Below, in pieces: positions 57,136 to 64,000 of a DNA stretch of 64,000 nucleotides. Both the position numbers and the translations under genes were made by a program. Under the pieces are notes generated by a model that saw only the letters and a program-made list of their open reading frames with translations, was not told the DNA's origin and searched no databases. Source of the stretch: Pantoea sp. Lij88 (GTDB taxonomy: Bacteria > Pseudomonadota > Gammaproteobacteria > Enterobacterales > Enterobacteriaceae); the NCBI RefSeq assembly GCF_030062155.1, contig NZ_CP118269.1:3879518-3943517 (forward strand), written 5' to 3'. Each line of letters opens with the position of its first letter. Positions within the stretch are counted from its first letter, which is position 1.

Positions 57136-57881
57136 ATTTCAGGATGCAGGCTGCGCTCGCTGGGCAGGCTGGTCAGCCGCAGGGCATGAGGCCCGATGTT
57201 GGGCTTACCCATCTCGATTTCGCGTAATGCGCGCCACTGAAAGTCGCTATCCATCTCCCACAGGTGCAGACGCTGAGTCGCAGACGACAGCGCGCACGAC
57301 CAGACCAGCACAGGCTCCGCATCACACACCACCTGAATGTCGGGATAAAGTGACGATCGCAGCCGACCCGCACCCGGCAACAGGCGCAGCGAATCCAGTC
57401 CCCGATCGCCCTCTCCCGTCAGCTTGAGAATGCTCTGACGCAACGTCCAGATCTGCGTCACCGCTTCCATGGCATCCTGCTGGGCATTGATCCAGGCGAT
57501 CTCGCCCGAGGTTAATCCCTGAATCAGCTGCTCCTGAGTCTGACGGCTCCTGGCATGCACAATCTCCATATCCAGACCGGCACGTCCACCCTCTTCGGCC
57601 AGCAGCACGCCCACCGTATTGCCCGCATAGGCGATGCTGAAATCGGGCAGTTCGCTGTCAGCAAACACCGGGCGTCCGTTACTCTGAATAATCAGGTGCG
57701 GCAGCTCATGAATGCCATAAACCCGCAGCATCAGCTGTGCCAGCAGCGTACGCGCGGCAAGGAAACGCCCACGGCGTTTGTCAGCAAACTGCTGTGCCGT
57801 GTCGGTAATAGCCTGGGGAATGCACATATCTTTTGCCGGGAAGCCGGGATCGCCCGTCCAGCGTACAAAATGACCAGCCAT
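57132..57881 (-). CDS. 4'-phosphopantetheinyl transferase superfamily protein, active site diverged
   Basis: 249 aa. The fold is that of AcpT/Sfp-type transferases: RRGRFLAARTLLAQLM, FSIAYAGNTVGVLLAEEGGRAGLD with metal-site Asp104 and Glu106, and a WTLRQSILK segment. Canonical members have WxxKEAxxK; here Lys-Glu is replaced by Arg148-Gln149, and the usual SHS of the core strand reads AYA. It may have lost transferase activity or changed carrier. The gene is alone; neighbouring genes give no carrier-protein partner. Confidence 0.75.
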   Translation of the reverse strand: MAGHFVRWTGDPGFPAKDMCIPQAITDTAQQFADKRRGRFLAARTLLAQLMLRVYGIHELPHLIIQSNGRPVFADSELPDFSIAYAGNTVGVLLAEEGGRAGLDMEIVHARSRQTQEQLIQGLTSGEIAWINAQQDAMEAVTQIWTLRQSILKLTGEGDRGLDSLRLLPGAGRLRSSLYPDIQVVCDAEPVLVWSCALSSATQRLHLWEMDSDFQWRALREIEMGKPNIGPHALRLTSLPSERSLHPEM

Positions 57882-58193
57882 CTGTCGCTCCGTGAAAATG
57901 GTCAGATAATCATCAGACGCATTGTAGGAATTTTCTTAACTTAATGCACCCGGCAACACACGGATTAAGTTAAATTCGGAATAGGATGAGCAGGCGAATG
58001 GTGTTTCATCAGGGAACCCCCTCAGCCGAACCGGGTTTGATTCGCGTGCCTGATTAGCCATCCTCCTGGCAGCCGGCGTCGCTGTGACAGCGCTGTCATG
58101 CGGATGTCAGGCTGCTGTCGGGTCAGGATCGTGTTACTGCCGGACGTTCTGCCGCACACTTTTCCTTCCTGTCTGTTACTACGGAGAATGCGA
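57882..58193. promoter_or_regulatory. Control region upstream of the HTH/2TM gene, with a 14-bp palindrome
   Basis: 312 bases without a gene between the divergent PPTase-like and HTH/2TM genes. TGACAGCGCTGTCA (58085-58098) is a perfect 14-base palindrome 96 bases before the HTH protein start, with a related TGTCAGGCTGCTGTC just after. It is a plausible operator for that regulator. Confidence 0.5.
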
Positions 58194-58661
58194 ATGAGCA
58201 GCATCAACAGATTTAAAGAACATCGCCTGGCACGGGCGTGGTCACAGGAACAGCTGGCAGAAATGGCGGGACTGAGCACCCGCACCGTACAGCGTATTGA
58301 AAATGGTGAGCGGCCGGGACTGGAAACCCTGAGTGCGCTGGCTGCCGTCTTTGAGGTGAACGTGGCCGATCTGACCGGTCCGCAGAACGGAGAGGATCAG
58401 GCGCTGGATCAGCGGATTACTGATGCGCGCAGCAGGATCGCCGGTGAAGCACGCTTTTACCGTTCACTGATTACTGCGGTGGTGGTTTGCGGACTGCTGT
58501 TTGTCCTGAATCATATGACGGCGCCGGATGATCACTGGTCGCTCTGGGTTGCGGCCATCTGGGGTGCGCTGCTGATTGTCCGGGCGATGCGGACCTTTGT
58601 TTTTCATGGGCTGACGCAGCGCTGGCAGCAAAAGCGCCTGCAGAAAATGCTGCGCCGTTAA
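58194..58661 (+). CDS. XRE-family HTH and 2TM-domain membrane-associated regulator
   Basis: 155 aa from ATG 58194 with GGAG 7 bases upstream. N-terminal Cro/CI-type HTH (RLARAWSQEQLAEMAGLSTRTVQRIENGERPGLETL, written here as two motifs: SQEQLAEMAG and STRTVQRIENG) and a C-terminal 2TM domain with two helices (SLITAVVVCGLLFVLNH; SLWVAAIWGALLIVRAM) followed by a basic tail. The combination suggests a membrane-tethered DNA-binding protein. Target genes are unknown; the palindrome upstream suggests autoregulation. Confidence 0.82.
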   Translation: MSSINRFKEHRLARAWSQEQLAEMAGLSTRTVQRIENGERPGLETLSALAAVFEVNVADLTGPQNGEDQALDQRITDARSRIAGEARFYRSLITAVVVCGLLFVLNHMTAPDDHWSLWVAAIWGALLIVRAMRTFVFHGLTQRWQQKRLQKMLRR

Positions 58662-58704
58662 TGCGGTAATCCGCGCCGCGAACCGAATCGCGACGCGGGC
58701 AGCA

Positions 58705-59295
58705 TCAGGCGAAGCGGCTCGCCTGCTCAAAGCTCAGGCGCGGCAGGCGCGGATGCAGTTTTGATGCGTCACCATAGCCGAGGTTGATCAGCAGGTTAAC
58801 CTGATACTGACCGTCGGGGAAAAAGGCGTCGTTCACTTTGGCCGGATCAAAACCGGACATCGGACCGGCATCCAGACCCAGCGAACGGGCCGCCAGAATC
58901 AGGTAACCCGCCTGCAGGCTGCTGTTGCGGAATGCCGTCTCTTTCGCTGCTTCCGGGCTGCCGGTAAACCAGCTGCGCGCATCCGCATGCGGGAACAGCG
59001 CGGGCAGCTGCTCATAGAACTCGCGGTCCCAGGCCACAATCACCGTGACCGGCGCGCTCATGGTTTTGTCCAGATTGCCGGAAGAGAGTGCCGGTTTCAG
59101 CTTCTCTTTACCTTCTGCAGACGTGACGAAAACAAAACGTGCAGGTGAGCAGTTCGCCGAGGTCGGGCCCAGTGCCGTTAAGGCATAGAGCTGTTCCAGC
59201 AGGGCGTTATCGACGGGCTTAGCCTGCCAGTAACTGTGGGTGCGGGCATCATTAAACAGCGTGTCCAGTGCGGCAGTGTCGAGCGGTGTACTCAT
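58705..59295 (-). CDS. RutE-like malonic semialdehyde reductase / nitroreductase family protein
   Basis: 196 aa flavin reductase, same length as E. coli RutE and strongly similar ([58 protein letters not shown]). RutE reduces 3-oxopropanoate from pyrimidine breakdown to 3-hydroxypropionate. No other rut gene is near, so it may serve general aldehyde or nitro-compound reduction. It has its own GAGAG ribosome binding site. Confidence 0.88.
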   Translation of the reverse strand: MSTPLDTAALDTLFNDARTHSYWQAKPVDNALLEQLYALTALGPTSANCSPARFVFVTSAEGKEKLKPALSSGNLDKTMSAPVTVIVAWDREFYEQLPALFPHADARSWFTGSPEAAKETAFRNSSLQAGYLILAARSLGLDAGPMSGFDPAKVNDAFFPDGQYQVNLLINLGYGDASKLHPRLPRLSFEQASRFA

Positions 59296-59528
59296 GTAAC
59301 TCTCCTGTTACAGGCGAAAAGGTTCGCCCAAGGGTGTTCACGTAGTGGGTTTGCGTCGGGCCCGACACAGCGGGATGAGGCGGGATTCACTCACCGCAAT
59401 CCAGAGCCACAGGTCAGATCGGCGCATCAACCGTTATACGTCAAAGCGTTGCCGCCGCAAAATAACATATCAGCAAGAATCAACGCGGAGAGAGGAATAA
59501 CAGAGGAGAGAGTGTGGCGGGAATTGCG

Positions 59529-59553
59529 GCCTGACAGCGCGTTGCCGTCAGGC
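59529..59553 (-). terminator. Weak hairpin after mnmE
   Basis: GCCTGACAGC...GCCGTCAGGC forms a stem with a few mismatches, 9-33 bases after the mnmE stop. No T run follows on the minus strand. Confidence 0.4.
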
Positions 59554-59561
59554 CTGTAAAG

Positions 59562-60926
59562 CTATTTGCCGATACAGAAGCTGGAGAAGATACGACCCAG
59601 CAGATCGTCAGAGGTGAACTCACCGGTAATCTCGCTTAACGCCTGCTGAGCGACACGCAGCTCTTCTGCCAGTAACTCACCCGCCCGGGCACCGAGCAGC
59701 TGGGCTTTGCCCTGCTCCAGGTGCGTTGCCGCCAGCTCCAGCGCCTGCAGATGACGACGACGCGCCAGGAAGCCACCTTCCATGTTGCCCGCGAAGCCCA
59801 TGCTCTGCTTCAGGTGATCCCGCAGCTCATCGACGCCTTCGCTGGTGCGTGCCGACAGGCGAATCAGTGAGTGACCATTTACTTCTGTCAGGCCTGGAGA
59901 CTCACCGGTGACATCCGCCTTGTTACGGACCACGGTAATCGGCAGTTCCGGCGGCAGACGAGAGACGAAATCGGGCCAGATCGCCGCCGCTTCGGTGGCA
60001 TCGGTGGTGGTGCCATCCACCATAAACAGCACGCGATCGGCCTGTTCGATTTCCTGCCAGGCGCGCTCAATCCCGATACGTTCGACTTCGTCACTGGCCT
60101 CACGCAGACCGGCGGTGTCGATAATATGCAGCGGCATGCCATCAATATGGATATGCTCACGCAGGACGTCACGGGTGGTGCCCGCAATGTCTGTGACGAT
60201 GGCGGCATCACGGCCCGCCAGCGCATTCAGCAGGCTCGATTTGCCCGCATTAGGCCGGCCCGCAATCACCACTTTCATCCCTTCACGCAGCAGGCTGCCC
60301 TGACGCGCTTCGGCACGGACCGCATCCAGGTCACCGATCACCGTATTCAGCTGCGCTTCGATTTTGCCGTCAGAGAGGAAATCGATCTCCTCATCCGGGA
60401 AGTCGATAGCGGCTTCGACATAGATCCGCAGGTGAGTGAGTGCTTCCACAAGATGATTGATGCGGGTTGAGAAGACGCCCTGCAGCGAGTTAACCGCCGA
60501 ACGTGCCGCCTGCGCCGAGCTGGCATCAATCAGGTCGGCAATCGCCTCGGCCTGCGCCAGATCCAGCTTGTCATTCAGAAACGCACGCTCAGAAAACTCA
60601 CCCGGCTGAGCGATACGCACGCCTGGCAGCGCCACGATACGCTTCAGCAGCAGATCGAGGATCACCGGGCCGCCATGGCCCTGCAGCTCCAGCACATCTT
60701 CGCCGGTAAAGGAGTTCGGGCCAGGAAACCACAGCGCAATGCCCTGATCCAGCAAGCTGCCGTCGCTATCGGTAAACGGCAGATAATCGGCATAACGCGG
60801 CTTAGGCAGTTTACCCAGCAGCTGGCGGGCAACCTCTGCCGCCTTCGCGCCAGAGACGCGCAGAATGCCTACGCCGCCGCGTCCGGGCGGTGTCGCCTGG
60901 GCAACAATGGTATCGCTGTGGCTCAT
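59562..60926 (-). CDS. mnmE: tRNA uridine-5-carboxymethylaminomethyl modification GTPase MnmE
   Basis: 454 aa (E. coli 454). N-terminal tetrahydrofolate-binding domain ([20 protein letters not shown]), helical domain, and an inserted GTPase with G1 [10 protein letters not shown]3 DTAG and G4 NKAD. The C-terminal CIGK has the catalytic Cys. With MnmG it modifies U34 of several tRNAs. Located after yidC in the classic rpmH-rnpA-yidD-yidC-mnmE order. Confidence 0.97.
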   Translation of the reverse strand: MSHSDTIVAQATPPGRGGVGILRVSGAKAAEVARQLLGKLPKPRYADYLPFTDSDGSLLDQGIALWFPGPNSFTGEDVLELQGHGGPVILDLLLKRIVALPGVRIAQPGEFSERAFLNDKLDLAQAEAIADLIDASSAQAARSAVNSLQGVFSTRINHLVEALTHLRIYVEAAIDFPDEEIDFLSDGKIEAQLNTVIGDLDAVRAEARQGSLLREGMKVVIAGRPNAGKSSLLNALAGRDAAIVTDIAGTTRDVLREHIHIDGMPLHIIDTAGLREASDEVERIGIERAWQEIEQADRVLFMVDGTTTDATEAAAIWPDFVSRLPPELPITVVRNKADVTGESPGLTEVNGHSLIRLSARTSEGVDELRDHLKQSMGFAGNMEGGFLARRRHLQALELAATHLEQGKAQLLGARAGELLAEELRVAQQALSEITGEFTSDDLLGRIFSSFCIGK

Positions 60927-60952
60927 AAATTTTCTCTCGCTACAAAAAACAC

Positions 60953-60985
60953 AGGCGGTCGCTTTGACCGCCTGAGAATAGACTA
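60953..60985 (-). terminator. Terminator after yidC
   Basis: On the minus strand AGGCGGTC-AAAGC-GACCGCCT followed by GTGTTTTTTG, about 45 bases after the yidC stop. Confidence 0.85.
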
Positions 60986-61018
60986 TTTTAAGGCGGGATG
61001 GCTCCCGCTTTGGATCGC

Positions 61019-62665
61019 TTACGCTTTCTTCTTGTCGCGGCTATGCAGACCACGTTTTTCCAAGCCGCGATAAATCAGCTGCTGCTGGAGAATAGTCACC
61101 AGGTTGCTGACGATGTAGTACAGCACCAGACCTGACGGGAACCACAGGAAGAACACGGTGAAAATCACCGGCATGTAAGTCATGATCTTCTGCTGCATCG
61201 GATCGGTCACGGTGGTCGGTGACATCTTCTGAATGAAGAACATGGTGATGCCCATCAGAATCGGCAGGATGTAGTACGGGTCCTGCGCTGACAGGTCATG
61301 GATCCACAGAACGAATGGAGCATGACGCAGTTCAACCGAGCCTGACAGCATATAGTAGAGCGCCAGGAAGATTGGCATCTGAATCACCAGCGGCAGACAG
61401 CCACCCAGCGGATTCACTTTCTCTGCTTTATACAGCGCCATCATTTCCTGGCTCTGCTTCTGCTTGTCATCACCCAGACGCTCACGCATTGCCTGAATCT
61501 TCGGCTGCAGCATACGCATCTTGGCCATCGAGGTGTACTGCGCTTTGGTCAGCGGGTACATGATGCCGCGTACGATGAAGGTGATCACGATAATGGAGAA
61601 GCCCCAGTTACCGATGAAGCTGTGGATAAATTTCAGCAGTTTGAACAGCGGCTGAGAGATAAACCACAACCAGCCGTAATCCACGGTCAGATCAAGGTGC
61701 GGCGCAATCGCTGCCATCTTGTCCTGAATTTCCGGGCCGACCCACAGCGTTGCACCCAGATTCTGCTGTGCGCCCGCGGCAATGGTGACCGGTGCAGATT
61801 TATAGCCAATCGCCGCTACGCCATTACCCAGGTTGCTGGTGTAAAGGGTGTTGGTGCCTTCGGTGCGCGGAACCCATGCCGTCGCAAAGTACTGCTGCAG
61901 CATCGCCACCCAGCCATTGCTGGTGGTCGCGTTCAGGTTCTCGTTATCCGCGATGGTGTCGAATTTATACTTCTCATATTTCGACTCGCTGGTGGAGTAG
62001 GCCGCGCCACGGAAGGTGTGCAGAGCAAAGTTGTTGCTGCCGGTATCACGATGCTTAGGCAGATCAATCGTCTGCTTCAGCTGGCCAAACAGCGACACTT
62101 CCAGCGGCTGCTGGGTGGTGTTGTTGACATGATAATCGACATTAACGGCATATTCGCCACGCTTGAAGATGAAGGTTTTAGTATAAACCACGCCATTTTC
62201 AGCGGTATAGGTCATCGGCACACGCAGTTCGGACTGGCCATCAGCCATCTCGAAGTGGTTCTGCGCAGCGTTGAACAGCGGACGCGCGCCGTTGTTCGGG
62301 TTATCCGGACCATTACGACCGGTTAAACCGCTTTGTGCCTGATAAAGGAACGCTGGCGTTGTTTCAAGCAGCTGGAACGGCTGGTCGGAACCCAGTTTGT
62401 CCGGGAAAGTCAGCAGCTGTGCTTGTTCAACATCACCGCCTCGGGTGTTGATATTCAATGACAGGACATCAGTCTTAACGGTGATCGTCTGGCCCTGACC
62501 GCTGGCCGGTACACCCTGACTGGCGGTATCACCCGCTACGCTGTTCGTGCCTTGTGTGGTCTGCGTCTGCTGTGGCTGCGGAGCGTGGTCCGTCTGCCAG
62601 GCTTGCCAGATCATAAAGGTCACGAACAGAAAAGCGATGAGAAAGAGATTGCGTTGCGAATCCAT
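61019..62665 (-). CDS. yidC: membrane protein insertase YidC
   Basis: 548 aa (E. coli 548). TM1 ([18 protein letters not shown]), a large periplasmic beta-sandwich to about residue 330, then five C-terminal helices with the hydrophilic-groove Arg in [16 protein letters not shown]. It inserts and folds inner-membrane proteins, alone or with SecYEG. The ATG is two bases after the yidD stop. Confidence 0.97.
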   Translation of the reverse strand: MDSQRNLFLIAFLFVTFMIWQAWQTDHAPQPQQTQTTQGTNSVAGDTASQGVPASGQGQTITVKTDVLSLNINTRGGDVEQAQLLTFPDKLGSDQPFQLLETTPAFLYQAQSGLTGRNGPDNPNNGARPLFNAAQNHFEMADGQSELRVPMTYTAENGVVYTKTFIFKRGEYAVNVDYHVNNTTQQPLEVSLFGQLKQTIDLPKHRDTGSNNFALHTFRGAAYSTSESKYEKYKFDTIADNENLNATTSNGWVAMLQQYFATAWVPRTEGTNTLYTSNLGNGVAAIGYKSAPVTIAAGAQQNLGATLWVGPEIQDKMAAIAPHLDLTVDYGWLWFISQPLFKLLKFIHSFIGNWGFSIIVITFIVRGIMYPLTKAQYTSMAKMRMLQPKIQAMRERLGDDKQKQSQEMMALYKAEKVNPLGGCLPLVIQMPIFLALYYMLSGSVELRHAPFVLWIHDLSAQDPYYILPILMGITMFFIQKMSPTTVTDPMQQKIMTYMPVIFTVFFLWFPSGLVLYYIVSNLVTILQQQLIYRGLEKRGLHSRDKKKA

Positions 62666-62667
62666 CG

Positions 62668-62925
62668 TTAATGTTCTCTGGTATCAAAGGTTTTTGGCGG
62701 CACAGGATCGTCACCACCCGGGTTCAAAGGGTGGCATTTTAATACGCGTTTTAATGTCAACCAACTGCCTTTAATCAGGCCGAACCTGCGTAACGCCTCA
62801 ATTCCGTAATGAGAGCAGGTCGGGTGAAACCGACAGTGTGGTCCCAGTAATGGACTGATACCGCGTTGATAGACGCGTATCAGGACGATCAGGAGCCGCG
62901 CGCCAGGCGACAGTGACGACGCCAT
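62668..62925 (-). CDS. yidD: membrane protein insertion efficiency factor YidD
   Basis: 85 aa. Family signature [29 protein letters not shown] and [19 protein letters not shown]. It aids YidC-dependent insertion. It overlaps the end of rnpA by 37 bases in another frame and runs into yidC, matching E. coli. Confidence 0.96.
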   Translation of the reverse strand: MASSLSPGARLLIVLIRVYQRGISPLLGPHCRFHPTCSHYGIEALRRFGLIKGSWLTLKRVLKCHPLNPGGDDPVPPKTFDTREH

Positions 62926-63248
62926 AATTTCTCCAACGCTTCCGCCAGCATACGGTTATCCAGATCGGCAACCCCCTTCTTCGCGACCACCACGAAGTCC
63001 ATCGACGGCAGTTCATGTTGACGCAGACGAAAGCTTTCGCGGGTCAATCGCTTGATCCGGTTGCGTTCATGAGCGCGTTTCACATGTTTTTTAGCGACGG
63101 TGAGACCGATGCGGGGATGCCCCAGCGCGTTAAGGCGGCCGAGAATAGTAATTTGCGGCGTGCCAGCCCGTTGTGGCTGCTGGAAGACGAAAGTGAAATG
63201 AGTGGGAGTTAACAAACGTAACTCCCTGGGAAATGCGAGCTTACCCAT
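62889..63248 (-). CDS. rnpA: ribonuclease P protein component
   Basis: 119 aa, equal to E. coli. The RNR motif is [17 protein letters not shown]. It is the protein cofactor that lets the catalytic RNA trim tRNA 5' ends. The start is ATG here; it is preceded by a short gap after rpmH. Confidence 0.97.
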   Translation of the reverse strand: MGKLAFPRELRLLTPTHFTFVFQQPQRAGTPQITILGRLNALGHPRIGLTVAKKHVKRAHERNRIKRLTRESFRLRQHELPSMDFVVVAKKGVADLDNRMLAEALEKLWRRHCRLARGS

Positions 63249-63262
63249 CAGGGCTTGCTTTA

Positions 63263-63415
<153 letters not shown>

Positions 63416-63500
63416 CTAAACTTGAAAATTTTCACTGGATGACGCGTTTCGGGCCAATAAATCGACCTACGCCTCAATGTGTCTTTAATAAAGAGGCGGG

Positions 63501-63529
63501 ATTGTAATAATTGTACAGTCCCGAGTCAA
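63501..63529 (-). promoter_or_regulatory. Sigma-70 promoter of rpmH
   Basis: On the minus strand TTGACT, 17 bases, TACAAT. It faces rpmH; the message leader would be about 90 bases. Confidence 0.8.
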
Positions 63530-64000
63530 TTTACTTCGCGTGTTGTAGTACCTGAAAACCCGCATACAGCCCGCTGACTCCCGACGTTGCGCCTTACAGC
63601 ATAATGTCGGGTGAAGGATTATACGGGCTCCGCTCCAAAGCGCAAGGATCGTACGGGATCTTATTGCGATCGGCCTGCCGGATCCTGGGGATAAAATAAG
63701 ATGTCGCCCGAAATTTTAATGGATTGCGACAGTTCCCTGCTGGTTTTTCCCGCAACTGGCGTAAACTTCTTTGCGCGTCTCTGGCCTGTGGATAAAAAGG
63801 ATCAAAACTGTGTAGAAAGGGAAGATCTCTGTCTCGCTTTGCGCTATGATCCGCCCTTCCGCTGACGATCCTCCGGTGATTGCAGGACGGAAAACCGCTG
63901 ATAGCGGTCGCAGGCGCTTTCTTAGCGTCTGTGTCAAAAATGAACGTTTCTTAGAGTAACGCCTACTATTCTTTTCGAATTTGTACGAGTGGAGTCCGCC
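63530..64000 (+). promoter_or_regulatory. dnaA control region and leader; dnaA start expected at 64001
   Basis: The last bases GAGTGGAGTCCGCC match the E. coli dnaA leader and ribosome binding site, so dnaA (GTG start) should begin just outside the window. A consensus DnaA box TGTGGATAA is at 63787-63795 and a one-mismatch box TGGGGATAA at 63686-63694. Eight GATC (Dam) sites lie between 63647 and 63870. These fit DnaA autoregulation and SeqA sequestration of the promoter. An open frame on the minus strand at 63716-63937 is spurious. Confidence 0.85.

Noticed and set aside
63716..63937. 73-codon minus-strand frame upstream of dnaA
   Set aside because: It overlaps DnaA boxes and the dnaA promoter region; no homology.

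Overview
The window looks like a chromosome segment of an Erwiniaceae gammaproteobacterium, most likely Pantoea. Nearly every gene has a close Escherichia coli counterpart, the core genes are GC-rich, and many local orders are enteric (dppABCDF-tRNA-Pro-eptB, mtlADR-yibL, fdoGHI-fdhE, glyQS-wecH, rpmH-rnpA-yidD-yidC-mnmE). The E. coli blocks are rearranged, and a type I cellulose cluster with bcsD is present. The right edge stops immediately before the expected dnaA start codon, so the window ends at the rpmH/dnaA divergent region. The genus is inference from memory; no search was run.

Layout. 1-15.6 kb: cellulose. The 5' end of a bcsR-like gene leaves the left edge. bcsEFG is divergent from it. 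A convergent cluster bcsO-bcsQ-bcsA-bcsB-bcsC-bcsD-bcsZ follows on the minus strand. 16-22 kb: dppABCDF dipeptide transporter. 22-23.1 kb: a gene-free stretch with direct and inverted repeats, then a tRNA-Pro(UGG). 23.2-27.2 kb: eptB, ohr/ohrR, a small alarmone hydrolase and yiaG. 27.9-30.5 kb: a gamma-glutamyltransferase-family enzyme and lipoprotein yiaF. 30.5-35.2 kb: mtlADR with a five-site CRP control region, and yibL. 35.2-39.6 kb: VirK-family protein, sodA, a class III aminotransferase and a divergent DeoR regulator.

39.5-46.9 kb: fdhD divergent from fdoGHI-fdhE, then yibF. FdoG carries cysteine where E. coli has selenocysteine, and selAB is absent beside yibF. 46.9-49.8 kb: an AT-rich islet with a GT9 glycosyltransferase and a ParDE-like toxin-antitoxin pair. 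49.8-59.3 kb: glyQS, wecH, a GlxA-type regulator, yieH, adeP with a PurR-like box, a divergent phosphopantetheinyl-transferase-like protein, a HTH/2TM protein and a RutE-like nitroreductase. 59.5-64 kb: mnmE, yidC, yidD, rnpA, rpmH and the dnaA control region.

Most of the window is ordinary core chromosome. The points most worth following are the two-cluster cellulose locus with a repeat-expanded BcsB, the Sec-to-Cys formate dehydrogenase with loss of selAB, the repeat region beside a swapped tRNA-Pro isoacceptor, the horizontally acquired-looking islet before glyS, and the phosphopantetheinyl transferase homologue with altered catalytic residues. I saw no CRISPR array, no insertion sequence and no prophage.
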